Below, one piece after another: positions 1-14,700 of a stretch of 64,000 nucleotides of DNA (position 1 is its first letter; each line of letters begins with the position of its first letter). This stretch comes from Heterobilharzia americana (Eukaryota > Platyhelminthes > Trematoda > Strigeidida > Schistosomatidae). The translations under genes were made by a program, and so were the position numbers. The DNA is taken from the NCBI GenBank assembly GCA_944470555.2, contig OX104127.1, positions 143,817,787 to 143,881,786 of the forward strand. The letters run 5' to 3'. The notes below the pieces were generated by a model, which searched no databases, was not told where the DNA came from, and was given only the letters and a program-made list of their open reading frames with translations.

Positions 1-2159
1 AATTGTTTGTTCGAATTTTCATAGCCTCATTTGTATGTTAGGGGTAAGTTCGAATTTTGTTAGACAAGTTCGACGAGATGCAGTGAATCACGTCGTTCAT
101 TCTTTAACCAATATGAACGACATGCGACAAAATAGAGCTTCCTATTCACTTGACCTATCCATTACCCAGTGAAGAAGGTAGAGGTTTGGTAATACGTTGG
201 TTAAGTTGCCTAGTTGTACGCCTAAAGTTATCCTCTCTACAGAAATAAGTAATTAGGTTGGTAAATGCTCATAGTAGTAATGGAACTTAGTAACTTGTCA
301 TTGAAATGATCCAAAACAATTCGTCGACTAGAAAATGAGAGGCAGGGTTGCTGTGTAAAACGTTTTTCTTAAGGTTCCTCAATAGTCTATAGAACAGGTG
401 CTCAATAGATATTAGCCCGTTAAATTGTAGCTTTAGCAATACTGGTTTCTTTCGAACAGCTCCTACCTAAATGTTTCTAGCCAGTTATTCTATAAAGAAT
501 TACGACGATAGCCTATTCTGATCAATGAATTCAAAATGTGTTCTAACTCTTCCTGTAACTTGTAGTCTGAGCAGATTTTTCTTCCTCTGGTTTTCAAACG
601 TTTGACTAGCTTTTTTTCGTACCGTCTGGTTATGAAACTGAAGAAGGGTTTGTACTGACATACAGACATGTTTTTTTCTGTAAACTCTTCTGCCAAGTAA
701 ACAACCTCCTCATCTATCTAACAGAACATTTATAAGAGAAAGTACATATTATTATTATCATTTTCTCCCTCTCATATGAAGGGTATATATTGTTTAATTC
801 CATCAACAGTCCGTTTTTACCCATATTCCTATCAATGACGATGAATTTATCAACAGTGCGATAGTATATATCTAACTCGATGAAAACGTCCAGCGTTTCA
901 TTCTTTAATTTGTCTAAAAATAGGTCCGTGAGAATTCGACATGATCTTGAGGCTATTATCATTCCATTCACTTATCTATAATGTATATTATCCGAAAGAG
1001 TGTGTACATTCATTATACATCCGAAAATTTTTTTCTTTGAGGCCGGATTTGGAAATTCCAGTGTTATTTTTTAAATATCACTTATGGACAAATGGAACCA
1101 ATGGTCTCAGTGAGCTGTACATTGACAAATGGTGGTGATACACCTACCGAAACCATAAATTTCCCACTCACACTCACTTTTATCACCATAGATAGATAGA
1201 TTCAACAAAGTTACTTACTCTACGCTTTATGATTAATTTGTGAAGACGTTTTGAGATCTGGAGCAGTCATTTTACAACTCTATAATATGATGAGTTTACA
1301 TACCTAGGACTAGACGAGGCGAAAGTTTAGATGTGTAGGTTTTAGGTTAGACTATAAAGTCGTCATACTTTACATCCTCTGGGCTTCAGTGAGCCATATA
1401 ACCTGCTGAAATTGTGCATGTTTGTTTCAGTTCTTTAAGACAGTTTTATCTGCTTTCTTATTCAAATCTATAGGATCACATCTTCCCCTGTCGGACTTGT
1501 TCATGACTAGATTTCCATCCCAAATTATCTTTTAAAAAGTATTTCGGTGTTATTTCGTCAACAGATTGTCTGAAGAACTCTCTTTTTTTACTGCTGGCAG
1601 CTGTCCTCTAATGTGATTTTAAACCTTATCTGTTCATTATTTGATGATACAGCCAATTCAGTTGTATGAGATAGCAAGTTGTCAATCTGAATATTTGTCT
1701 CTAGTTCATTAGTTTAATGTCCATTGTCACTTAATTTAAGGTAGAATCTCTAATTGAAGTTTATCCGGAACAACATCGGACAAACTGTGAAAGTATCGAT
1801 TCAAGTCAGAAAGAAATTTTCTTTCTAGCTTTCTTTTCTAAGAACCTGATAGTTTTGACCAAAAGTCTTATCTATCGATTCTTCAACCAACTGGCAAGCA
1901 GAGAAAAATTGTTATCAATGTCGAATACTTTTTCAGAAATCTTCGATTCTTAATGAGTGTACCACGTTGTTCTTACCGAATTTGTTTAGAATAGGGGTTG
2001 TTAGCTACATGCAAGAAAGTGTATCATTTTTAAAATACTTGATTATTATATTACTTATCAACATAAACTAAAGCCTGATGGCCATGAGGACAGATACTCA
2101 ACGATGACATTGGGTGGCGGTTTGCGCTGTATCGTGAGCTAACAGAAGTTGGAAATATG

Positions 2160-2350
2160 GAGCATTGGATTCTGACCCAGTGGCTCAATGGTAACGCGCT
2201 GGCCGCGGAACCTGAAGGTCGCGGGTTCGGTCCCTGCAGGTGGGGTCGTGGGTGCGCACTGCTGAGGAGTCCCATACTAGGACGAAACGGCTGTCCAGTG
2301 CTCCCAGGTTTCCTTTGTTCCTCCAACTGATGTCAGTCTTCGATGAATAA
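2160..2350 (+). repeat. tRNA-headed SINE, type S1, with hammerhead
   Basis: A tRNA-like head with an RNA polymerase III A box TGGCTCAATGG (2181-2191) and B box-like GGTTCGGTCCC (2224-2234) is followed by a hammerhead core at 2256-2301. A second, decayed copy lies on the minus strand at about 11395-11560. It is GC-rich compared with the surrounding DNA. Confidence 0.85.
2256..2301 (+). ncRNA. Hammerhead ribozyme, intact by inspection
   Basis: Stem I GCACTG (2256-2261) pairs with CAGTGC (2296-2301). Core CTGAGGA (2262-2268) fits the consensus CUGANGA. Stem II GTCC (2269-2272) pairs with GGAC (2280-2283) around a 7-base loop. GAAA is at 2284-2287. A very short stem III, AC/GT with loop GGCT, ends in the cleavage triplet GTC (C at 2295). 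All core positions I can check are present. Schistosome SINEs are known to carry hammerheads. Activity of this copy is inferred. Confidence 0.82.
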
Positions 2351-2428
2351 CAACTTGAAATAAACTAATCGAATTGAAAACAGTTTGCTTTTATATTTTT
2401 CAACATTTTTTCTTCGAACTTTGATTAG

Positions 2429-2533
2429 AAAATAAATCAGCCCCTTGGCAAACCTGATATTCAGTTCAATATTAGAGAAGTAGAAATTAGTGAAGCAAAT
2501 GGTGAGCAGACATCAAGGAAAAATGTTCTAAAG
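2429..2533 (+). CDS. RhoGAP gene exon a: middle of PH domain
   Basis: 105 bases, phase 0 at both ends, after a pyrimidine-rich tract ending GATTAG and before donor GTGAGT. It encodes 35 residues including [14 protein letters not shown] and SRKNVLK, which resemble the strand pair of ARHGAP15-type PH domains (KPEFTVDLKGA then KKNVFEL). It is the first exon I can recognise in the window. Confidence 0.85.
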
Positions 2534-2705
2534 GTGAGTTAGGATTACAATTATTTTTGTTTTGTTGTAAGTTCAAGATTTTTAACGTGCAATGGCAATC
2601 CAACAAAGGTTTATTTTCAAATACCAAAATCATGAAGCAGTGGTTTAGTGAACTATGCGATGGTTTTCAGGTTAAAGTGTAAGTTTGAAGCTTAACTTTG
2701 TTACT

Positions 2706-2762
<57 letters not shown>

Positions 2763-5700
2763 CCAATTAGTAGTATATCATTGTAAGGAAATGGGAACGA
2801 ATGGTATATGAGTGGTCTCACAGTTTCTCTCAACACGTAAGACTAGTTTGTTGGGGGACTTGAAAATACCTCCTGAAATTAGGTTACTAGATTATTAGGC
2901 CTATAGATCAAATCTAATCAATGCAACTTGACTATTAATTTTGGAAATAGATAACGAATCTGTACGCATAAATGAAAATTATGTCATATGCCATTATTTG
3001 TTAGTTACACTGTTCATTAAAATGTTTCAGCTATCAATTCCTTCTGAATGTCCGAAGAATGGTTCTGTGACTCGTTTCTTTGTCCATTGGTTCTACTTAC
3101 TGTCACCTTTCTTATAACTTTTCACACCTGGCTGGTCTTCTAAAATTTTATTTGTTGTCTGTTTTATATACTTTTAATTGATTTCAGATTCTCTTGACTT
3201 ATTGTACTTAGGACTTAGTTATACTCCTAGTTTTGAGACTGTTTTTCGAGCATGAACACCCTTTGTATTGGTTTCACTGTATCATCGTGTTCTCTGCTGG
3301 TATAAAAATAGGCTACTTCAAGAAACCTACCTCTTATCACAACCTAGGTACGTAAAAGTGTGCTTAAACCAGGACTTGTTTGAAATCTATATACCCCAAG
3401 TAGGCGGCAAGTGTCTGGAAATACGTTGTGATTTAGAATATTTTCGATATTATCCGTCTGTACCTACTATTTTGTTACTATGGCTACTAACCCATTTAAA
3501 ATTGCGTAGTTACCTTTGTGTGGAGTTCAGCCTCTCTCCTTAATTGTTAAAAGTTGAAAGAAGGATAGCACGGTAGTTGATTACCTTAGTAAGATTACCA
3601 TATGATATTTTAGTTACTTAGGCACTTGTGATAACTCTTTGTAAATTTTGGTTGATCGTGTTATGAATAATTTTGTTATTCTCAGGTGTAAAACAATCCC
3701 TTCTTATATCGTGATAATGTAATTCTCTTTTATTCTTATGTTTATGTAACTTCAGATTGATTATAATGTTTCTGGGAGGTCAAATGTCTACTTGGTACAA
3801 ATTCCACCCATTGATTATGAATCATGGAAAGCTGCAATACGTTATGCAAAGGATCTTTTAGTAAGATTTATTTTTTGTTAAGTTTTATGTTTTTCGATCC
3901 TTTCATCGCAATAAATGACATAACTAAAAGCCATCAGTTAATTCTCATTTTGATTCGTGAAGTAGGCGATAATTAGAAAACAACCTCTTAGATGACGCCG
4001 ATATGCACAAAATTCTTCTTTTGGGAATTCTTTCACCTTCGAAATATCTTGATGTTCTTTTTAGGACTAATTTTATTTATGTTCACCCGAGAAAGCCTAT
4101 TGATGATTACCTCTTATTGAAGCAGAGAATCAGAATACCTTGGTAGTTTTCCACAGGTTTGTTGTGAGGACGTTTGTTTCTCTTCAGTAAGAAAGGGAGC
4201 ATAAAGAATCCTTTGGGATCATACTTGTAATGTATTTACTTGTGTTTCTTTAAACCAGTAGAATACTTTCAATGTTTTTTGCATGAGATCTCCAGTTCTT
4301 ATTCTTAGGCTTTTGACGATAAAAGTGTTGTATATATGCTTCTTTTTTTCCATATATTGAGGATATCAGTTGTATTCTATGTTTGTCGATTCTAGTGTAT
4401 TGTCGTCATTTAATTCTTCTCTCCTTTGATATGGATTATATTGTACTGAGAACAGTATGGTATTTGTCGTATTCCAGTTTCACACTAAACTATATACGCC
4501 ACTTAAAGCCCAAATATTTAATCAACTTTTGATATTACTACTACTACTACTACTAAAAAACAATAGCACCAGTAGTAGCATCTTGAGTGCATAGTTTCTT
4601 CATTCTGATTTTCTTTATTTTTATTCTGATTTTTCATAGTTTTTATTTTGTCTTCCAAATATAACGAGTTTTTTAGTTAGGATTTTGAGCTGATAACTTC
4701 GTTATCAATTTGTTCGTTGCTGTATTTTGTCTCTCCGTTGTTTTTTTTTTTACCAATTTTCTTAATTCCCTTTTGGGGTTTTGGCAAAAACCTTATACAG
4801 CTGTACAACGACCTTGAAGTGATTGTTACACTTAATTGACACATTGTTAAACTTACCAATGGACACCTATATATAACTGGGTTCTGAAAAAAATACAAAG
4901 AGCTTATGTTGAACATTTATTCTCCTGTTAAAATTGCACTCACATTCTCTGAAATAAGGTTAGATTATTTATACTGGGGCGTAGTAATCAGAGATAAGTA
5001 GATCTTTCTCATTGGCTAAATACACGAGTTAACTGTCGAAACTACAGTGTTAAGTAAGCGTAATAGTTTTTAAAGAAATATTCTTACACTTGCTATTTCT
5101 TTTATTGTCAACCTATCTACATATTTGCTTGAATGAAACTTGGTTCAAGAGTTGCAGTGACATGAAGAAAGTTCTGAAGAGTGCTATGTTATTCTCAAAA
5201 TATACGCTCCTTTTAATAACGATTTATAGGTTTTTGTTTCTAACTCTCTATATAGAAAATAAGATCCTAATACTATTCTTTATAGCATAGGACACAAGTA
5301 ATCGATGGGAGTATTGTTGCACATAGAAGCACTTCCCGTGATTTTATCAGACATTGCTCATTGATTCATATATGCGTCCCATATTTATCTGAACAGTTGT
5401 AAATAATCGCAGTTAGACTAAGGTGAGCAGTATCTGGCAAGGGACACGATGTCTGTTCATCATCTCTGTCTATGCTCCGACGGACTGCAGCCCGGTTGCC
5501 TTTAAGGGTGAGTTCTACCATCAATTGAGTGGTCTCTACCAGGTGCTCTTGACATCTATCATAGTGCTAGCTAGAAACTTGACTATACAGGTCAGGTGTT
5601 TAGTTCTAGAGGAAAGTCGTTTAGGTGGCCAGTGAGGATTAGTCGGTCGTAGATCAGATAATAGAGGATGGCCTGGATATCTTCAGGACTGCCACTCCTG

Positions 5701-8700
5701 GACCATGTGTCTAGACTTCAGTCACATTTCGTTGTGTGCTAAGTTCATTTTTTCTTTGATGGTTATCGTAATCATCGTTATAAGCGGGTTGACTTAGGCA
5801 AGCTGATTGATTGGATTTAGTATTGCAACTAAATACCAAGCAAGGTATACTCAAGGTTGGCTGTTGAACCTCCAGAAAGTATAGGTGAGCGTTGGCTGCA
5901 CCTACAAGAAGTGACGAAAGTGGCGAGTAAAGCTGCTTGTAACACTTGAAAACGTTTCACCATTAAACACTGGATCTGTGCTAGCTTGTCACAACTTCTT
6001 GAAACTCTTCGATGTATTCCTGCAGGCAACAAGTACAATGGTGTATGTAAATCCCTTACGTGACAACTTAAGCAGCATTTGGGAAAAGATCGCAGGGTAT
6101 GATCAAAGCGTGTGAGTCAAATGGAAGCAGCAACTACATCTGACAATAGTCAAAAGCTATTTCAGATCATCTGAGCCACGGACAGTAAGAGGTCTGGTAT
6201 CAGTAAGACAGTCTCTGAAGTAGTAGTCTGGTATACAACGTGTCGATGCCGCCGGTCCTGCCTTACACCTGTCTAACCTGGCATCTTCGAGCTTAGTGTG
6301 TCGATTACTCTGCGTGTTCGATCACTGTTGTCTCCGTAGGATTATTCGCATTCGGGGGTACAGCATGTTCATAATTCTGTGGAGAGAGAGGACGTGTTTT
6401 AAGGCATAATGAAGGTAGTCAGTCATTGAATGTGATCATCTTGAAACACTGACTTGACTTGCTTGGACTTGTGTCACAATAGCTCCCACATCTCTGTGTT
6501 TATTTGTCCCTGGGCTGGTTGGAAGGAGTAAAGAGGTGACCGGTGTATAAACTAGTGCCTTGAGATGAAGGATATTTGTATTTGCATAGCATCTGTGGGT
6601 GCCTCACGATTCTCTTGATATGGTCCAACAGATCATACAACTCCAGTGACTTAAGGCGAAAGTAGACATGCTTCAGAGTCGAAATCGGTGATAATCATGC
6701 TGCAGCTTTCTTGTTTTTCCTGTTACTGGAAAGTATTACCAAAGCAAGGAACACTTCTTCGTTTATATCTTTGCAACTGTTGCCTTAGTAACTAACTTCG
6801 TTTTCATTGCTTCTTTTATTATTTTTTAAAATCTTCATGTTGCTTTATTATTTTGAATGGCGCATCTTTTAGTGCCAATTTTGTCCCGAGTTTTTGTATA
6901 AAATCAAATCAAATGATGTACTACAAAGCATTTTGTTATGAATAACAGACACATCTTCACCGTTCTTTAGATTGAGCATATAAGGTGAGGGCGTCAACAA
7001 TAAGGAAAATCAAGCACCTACTTACGGTGGACTAAGTCTTTGTGGGTTTAAAGTCAGTTGTAGAGTGATACTAGATATGATCTTCTATAATAATGGAAAT
7101 TTAAAATTAACACCTACCAGATAGTTTATATCATGATTATAATGTCAGTTTACTGGCGAGGAATTTCGCACCAAATTAACCAACTGCAAATAATGAAAAG
7201 TATCCATTTTTATGACATTGATGCTTATTTTAGTGGAAATGGATTTTAACAATTATTGTGCAATACTATCTTGTTGTATGTTTTATTTAACCAGAAAGAA
7301 GATCGTGGAGTAACATTGGCACGTTCATTCACACGACGTAAGTGGATAGATGTGACTTTCACTTATTTTTCTAGTTAAAGTTCTTTACTCATTTTCTTTT
7401 TCAGTACATACAATGATATGAAACATATTCTTTTGATTGACATCCCACTTTTACTATTCTTACACGCATACCTATTTTATAGAAATGATCTCTTCATTAG
7501 TAAGAAAGCAATACATTCATTATGTATTGAAACATAATCTTTTGGAACAATGAAACACAAAACGTTGCTTGTTATATGTATATGTAGTCATCGGCTTTAC
7601 TGGATTGTCTCGTAAACTACACCTATACACCTGACTATCTGATGTAGCTAATCAAACGTAGTTCGGTTGTAGAGCACTCAAACACTACCTTATAAGCCAT
7701 CTTTGGAGGCCTGTTTGAACCTTAGGCTACGAAAATTTTCTACCAAACATATACGTCATATTCTTTTTGCTTTCAATTTGTTCAAATTATTTAACTATGT
7801 CTTATAAACGTGGCATGTACTGTTGTATAGTTTTAAAGTGTTTTCAACTAGCTGTTTCTCGAGTAGATAAGAAAACGAAGAAAAAAATATCAAGTTTGAT
7901 GGATAAAGACTTTTTGGATACACCTTGGATACACCTAAAATAGCGGGTTCTTGTACTGGCTGAATGAACCATCAACATTAAACTTACGTTCAATTTTCTA
8001 TACATTCTTTATTCTTGATTGGAAGCTAATCCAATACCAGCTGACTGTTTTACATTTTCGCCTTTAATAGTGCTATTATCAGCATCATTCGGATGCAGTA
8101 ATCATTTCATTTGAAAATATTGTACGAGAGGCGAAATTGTTGAAATATTACATGCTGAGAATTCAATACTGCATACTGGAATAAAACGACTATTACTATT
8201 ATTACCTCTTATAGGTGTAATTTGTTTGTTTGAATCATTGAGCTTTTCTTAAGAATCAAAGAAAAACATAGTCTTCATCTGAGCACTGAGAAATTCCATA
8301 ATTCTTTGTGATTGTCGTATCATTGCTACATATCTCTGTCAACGCTGACTATTTCCCAGTTTCTCCAAATTCTATCATTCGTATAGTCATCTGATATGTT
8401 TGAGACCTACATATTATTATCTCCAATCTCTTGAAATCGAATTGTGTTTTGAATTTCCTTCTCAGTGTCCACACTCTATCACGTTACATTCCTAAGAGGC
8501 GTATCCATAACACCATTGTAGGTATTCATCTTACTCAGTTAATTTGATTGCATTTTAGCATTTACCGTACTGGTTTTTGAGAATATGGATGTGTGGTTAA
8601 CATTAAGTGGCCTAATGGAAACAAAACTTCTCATTTGGAATGGGATTGACAACATATACCCTACCGTTGTATTAAAAGCTTAGGGATAACTTGAAGGTCT

Positions 8701-11700
8701 CGTAACAAATGCTTATCTCTTTTTATTGTCTTCACTGATATACCCGAAATACATAAGCAATGTTTGCTTCCGACGAATGGCAATATAAAAACTGACCAAT
8801 ATTATCTGTTTACTAGAACTATCAAGTGGTGAAGACTACATTCAAAAGAAAGTCACCTAGATCGCACTTTTGGACACTCCTACTTCAACTAATACTATGC
8901 AGTCGTTCTGTACGACTTCCACTTGGCATTTACATGTAGTTGGTCAAGTTCAGTCTTAACTACAAGCCATGACAATAAAACTGGTGTTATCTCGAGTCTT
9001 TTGATTGATGAAAGTAGAGATGATATCTTTATTGTTCATCGTTGAAAGGATTCTTTGAACTGCTGTTTATCATGGAGCACTTGCGTTCAATAGAGTTGTT
9101 ACTGTCTTACAGATACGTGTAACTGATTGGAGGGGGGGGGACAGCACAAGTTTATAAAGGCTGTTTTGTGCTGTGCGTGTGTTCGTTTTAGTTTATCGAT
9201 GACAGCTAATCCAATCATACAACCTACGACTACAAAAAATGAATCGAAAGCATCTGGGATGCAAATTTCGTAAGGTTTCGTACAAGGATTAACAGCAGTA
9301 TTTGATAACAACACTTAATAAGAGTAAGGGAGCATAAGCGGTATTTTGAAATTCGTTTACAACATTTAAAGGGAAGCACTAGTTAGATATAATCAGACCA
9401 CCTACCTACCTACGTGTTAAAAAGACTGCAAATTAGTAGCAGAAGTGGTCTACAACCCATCTATGCATCTGAAATGCGAGACTCAGTTGTTATTCTGTCT
9501 AGGTAGTCTTTATTTCATTGTATGAAATGATTTATGAAAATATATCCTACGAAAGCGCACGGTTTTGTTGCCTAATATGTGTAATTGGGTAGTCGCTATC
9601 AGAAGATTGCCACTTTAGAGTCGCCGTATGATGTTATTCAGATCTGAGAGCCTGATACTATTCGGAACACTCATTTACTCTTGTTTTAAACTTCCAGGTT
9701 ACTTCTCAATCGTACCCAGAAGTGTGCTATTCAATCTAGGTTATTCAAGTGACATTATTATTTTAGGATGCAGCAGTTTTAGAATAATTCTGTTTTCAAA
9801 AACTCAGTTTGCAAATTCATGTATTTTTATCACTAACCAATGGATTAGCTATCGACTTAATTCTAATCTCTTTTAGTGAATACTTGAGAATTTATGACAT
9901 ATTTTCGAATCTATCTGGAACGGGCCATAGCTTGACAACAAGTTTTTATTTGCTTTTAATTTGATAAATGAGCTGATTTACCACATCGTTTGCTAAACGA
10001 TATAATCAGTTTCAGCTTTCTAATAGTTTCTCATCACAGAGAAATATCTGAAAGACAGTTATTGAATTGACCCATATAGTAAGAGTAGGTTAGTAGGCAC
10101 CAATCTTGAAAGGAAGATAATACAAGTTGACTGTGGGTACTAAGTCGTCAGTGTTTTCGGAGATTCAATCGCTTATAATGAAACTTTGGGGTGAATAAAA
10201 TAGATGTTATTTCTTGAATTATGACGTGAAAAGCCGGTTGGTAGAAATTGTAAGCTTACTTATACTGAAATGACCAAAATTTAACACTGGCTTGTTATTC
10301 ACTCAGTGTCGATCAAACATCATAGCTCAGAGAACATCAAATCATTGGCATCCTCATCCTGATCTATAAATCTCTGTTATCTCATGGTTTCGATGTGCTA
10401 CATAGACCCGTTCCTCTTTTGAATGTGTTTTGTTGAACTGGATGATAACATTTTTTTTCTACCTGTTGTATGTAGATTCATACTACAGTAATCTGTATAT
10501 CAGCAAACACTGTTTAATCTGTTTATACTTTTTATTTACCAGTCTTTGTTTATTACTTCTCATATATAAGTTGTGAGTAAAAAAAAGATCTTAGAAAACG
10601 TATTCAGAAATTTACTAAAAAGTGCAACTGTAAAATGTGTTTACTAATCGTTGTACTTGTGTTTTAGTTAAGCACAAGTACTTTGCACATTCATTTTGTG
10701 CTCTCACGCACTCAGACACACACACACACACACACAATATATATATATATATATATATATGAAAGTCCAGCACGCTATGTTTTCAGAATAAAAACGTGTT
10801 CTCAGTGGCTCAATGTTGAATAACAAATAGACTGTACCAGTAATGGACATACTAAAAACAAGAAAGAAAGGATTATTTTTCCATTTGGAAAAACTGCGTA
10901 GGTCAATTTCTTCTTATTCCTTCAAATTCATGCCAATCTATAAATGTGTAGAATAATCAAATATTATTATAGTTATTATTTCACTAACATAAGAATTTAA
11001 ATAGAAGAAGCGCTTCGACTTCTAGTCAAGATTTACGTTAGTAAAGTTTAAGACAGAATATTTTTATGTTGTCATCTTAGTATTGGGGTTGGGAGTTTGA
11101 TTTTGAGGTACGCAGTTTATCATGCTGATGGCTTAACACCTAGATATATCTGCATTCTGGTGTAATGTCTTTTCTACGATGGTTTGAATCCAGTACCGTT
11201 ATTTCTGTTGTATTGCAGTAGCTACATTTTATATGAATATTAATGGTTAGTAGAGTTTAATGTGCCTTTATTTTTTGTCTTTGAATCTGCTTTTGAAATA
11301 CGGTTCTGTATACTTCTATCGTATCAAAAGTTTACTCAGTTTTGAGGTTTTTAGGTATTTATCATAGGTTGACATCAGTTGGATAATCATTGAATATCCG
11401 GGAGCCACTGGATAGCTGCTTCGTCTTAGTTTGGAAATTGTCAGCAGTGCGCACCCATGACGCCGCCAAGAAAGAAGCTAGGACCTTCGGGTTCCGCAGC
11501 TGGTGCATTATCACTGAGCCACTGGGTCGGAATCCAATGATCCATATTCTCTACTTCTGTCAGTTCACGAGTTAACACACTCTCCATCCAATCTTATCAT
11601 TGAGTATCTGTCCTCATGTCCGACTTGGTTTCGTTTCAGTAGCCTTCACAATTTTAGAATGGCTCATAGCTTTATGTAGTAACTTCTACCAGGTTATTGA

Positions 11701-14700
11701 GTTGCATTGAATTACAACAACTTTTTGGGTAGTAAAGTTTCACTCTTCACTGATTATAGGTTCTTTTATTGCTCATCACCCTTGATCGATGAATTCTTTT
11801 TCAAATTACTAATTTTTGAACATGATTATTTTAAAGATAACTTTCATCTGAGTAAATAATCGAAATCAGGAAACAGTACACAGCTGTTTTTGGTCTGGTT
11901 TTTAGATTTCTTATTAGTATATGTTCTGGATGCCTTTCGAAATTGATCCTTTGACTTCCAAGCTTTGTACCAAACAGTGTTGTTCAGCCACAACGAATGA
12001 TTTCGCAATATTGCAAATTATCGACAACTGACTTTCTGTGAAATGAGTCAGTGATGCTTTACTATCTATGAAACTTTAAAGTTGTAGGTTGAATAAAATT
12101 TGAATAAGTGTTAATTGGCTGTTTAAATGGCTTGGTTGTAAGGTTTCTGAATGTCCATAGACTGAAGTCTTGGAGAACATTAGATACACCATCGTAATAA
12201 CTACCTTCGATAATGTAACACTAATCTTTGAATTCATTGAAAGTGACTCCGAAGATCTAACATTTGTCCAGTTATGCTTCATTTTCTGTTTTTATTTTAT
12301 TATTATATTATTAGTCGCTTGGGTTCCTAATGGAACGTAGGGCTTCAGTAGCACGTCTCCACTCCACTCTGTTCTCTGAAATCTTTTGAACCTGGCTCCA
12401 CGACAGCCCACAAGCTCTCATTTCCTCCTCACACGATCTCTTCCATGTCACCCTCGGACGACCAACTCGTCGCTTCCCATGGGGATTCCACTCGAGCAAC
12501 TGGCCTGACGCGTGATGTCCCCAGTCGGCCTTCTCAGTGCATGCCCAATCCATCTCCACTTCCTCCTGCATATTTGTTGCGTGATAGGTTGTTGGTTGGT
12601 TCGTTCCCAGAGCTCCTTGTTGCTTATTCGCATTATTCTGGCCATCTGATCTTCAGTAGCGAGCGTAAGCAGTTGTTGATGAATGTCTGCAGTTTATTGG
12701 AAATCCCTTTCGTGACGCGCCAAGTCTCTGAACCATACAGAAGCACTGACTGACTTGACGTTGGTGTTGAAAATCCGGATGTTGTTCCACATGCTGAGTG
12801 CAGAAGATCTCCACACTGGTTTAAGGCTAATGAACGCCTGTCTTGCTTTTCCGATCCTGGCTGGCTTTGACATCCTCGTCTGTGCCGCCGCCTGTAGTTG
12901 AGACAGTGCTTCCTAGATAGGTGTAGGTGAAGGACGTTACTTCCTTTAAGTTCCTCCCGTTGATGGTGATTGGCGTTTGTTGTTGGAGTTGTTGGTGCGA
13001 CATCTTCATCATTTCTGTCTTCTCTATATTCACCTGAAGTCCTGTCTTCGCTGCCTCTTCTGCCAACTTGTTAGTTTTCACCTGTAGATCTTCAAGTTTG
13101 TGTGACATCAGGCACAAGTCATCGACGAAATCCAGATCTTCTAGATTCTTTTCTGCAGTCCAGCCAGCGTATCCCCCTCTTCTTGCTCCCCACTGTTTGC
13201 TGCGTGATCCAGTCGACCACAATCAGGAATATCATGGGGGGGGGGTAGTAGGCAACCTTGTTTCACTACTGTCTTCACTTCAGAGGCATCACTGAGCTTC
13301 CCACTGTGAATTACTTGGCTGGCATGTGGCATCTTCATATAGTTGTTGAATGAGGCGGATAAAGGTTTGCGGTACTCCGTAGTAATGAAGCAGTTTCCAA
13401 ATTACCTCTCGGTCGACGCTGTCAAAGGCCTTCTCAAAGTCGATGAAGTTGAGGTAGAGAGCTGATTGCCATTCTATGCTCTGTTCTATGATGATGTGTA
13501 GTGAAGCGTTGCAATTTGGTCGGCACATGATTTGTACTTCCTGAAGTCAGCCAGACTGTTCCGGTCATAGTTTTGAATCCAGTGCATCCTTTAGCCTCTC
13601 CAGAATGATGCGGCTTAATATTTTGGTTGCTTTGGGTGGACAGGAGAGTGATTCCTCGCCAGTTCTTGCAAACACTGAGGTCTCCCTTCTTCGGGTGTTG
13701 TTTTTATTTATTTAGGATTAATTCATACTTAGAGATAGATTTCTTCTTATCTGAAACTTTCTGAAATGAGATCAATCATCATAAAGTTGATTGTGGATAA
13801 CCAAAACTTCTTCATATCGTGTAGTTTTTAAGGTTTTTTTTCCAATAGTTTATCCCAATTACAGGTTAATTGTATATTCTAGATTTTCTACATCTCCCTA
13901 GTGCTAATCTATGCAATGGTAAAGTTAGCCAGCTAATGAAGAAATGCTACAACATTTTCTAATGTTGTATAGTGAGAAGAGTTTTTTTCGCATTTAAAAA
14001 GTCGAAAAATAAATTTAACCATTCCTTCCAATCATAATCTTATATTTGTGGAAATTCACTATATTTTTCGATGTAAATATATACTGAATATGCTTCCAAG
14101 TCAATAGAGACTGCTAGTGTTTTCCAAATAAACAGCTATAAGCTCTAAATTTTCTTTAAATTTACTTCAAAGCTGTAAAGCCTTCTAATACTATTTTACT
14201 TTCATAGCATGCAAGCTTATAATAAAATTACTCTAGCAGTTTTAAAAGTAGAATATATAGGGGTTAATGGTCAAAATTGTATTCACTATGTTTATTCTCA
14301 GTCATAGTCACTATGACGATTAATTGGCAAGTTTCTGTTATTCCTTAACCTATATTAACAAGAATATAAAATACAAATCACTAGGCGAAAATTGACTAAA
14401 AAAAATTTTAATATTTTATTCTTATGAAATATGAACGAAACACAATATTCTGTAAAAAAAAAAACAACAGATAACCTGATCATATTGATTCTATTGATGT
14501 AAAAATAGAACTTGGGCGCTATAGTAGCGTATCATTCTCTGCTTATTTGTTTGTTGTATATTTCACACTGTTTTTAATCACACTGATTCTCTTGATAGAT
14601 ACGTTTATATATGTATACATATTCAAACTTGTTTTTGTCAGTATATAATGTACCGACTAGTATTTATAAAGCATGATATATTTGTTACTTCTCCGAGGTT

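Larger units (their letters stand above)
1..2428 (+). other. Presumed RhoGAP intron, left part
   Basis: AT-rich sequence before the first recognised exon. I looked for the N-terminal half of the PH domain (a W...W.VL type pattern) and found none. The only clear content is the tRNA-headed SINE at about 2160-2350. Small open frames near 490-1140 have no recognisable motifs. Confidence 0.5.
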
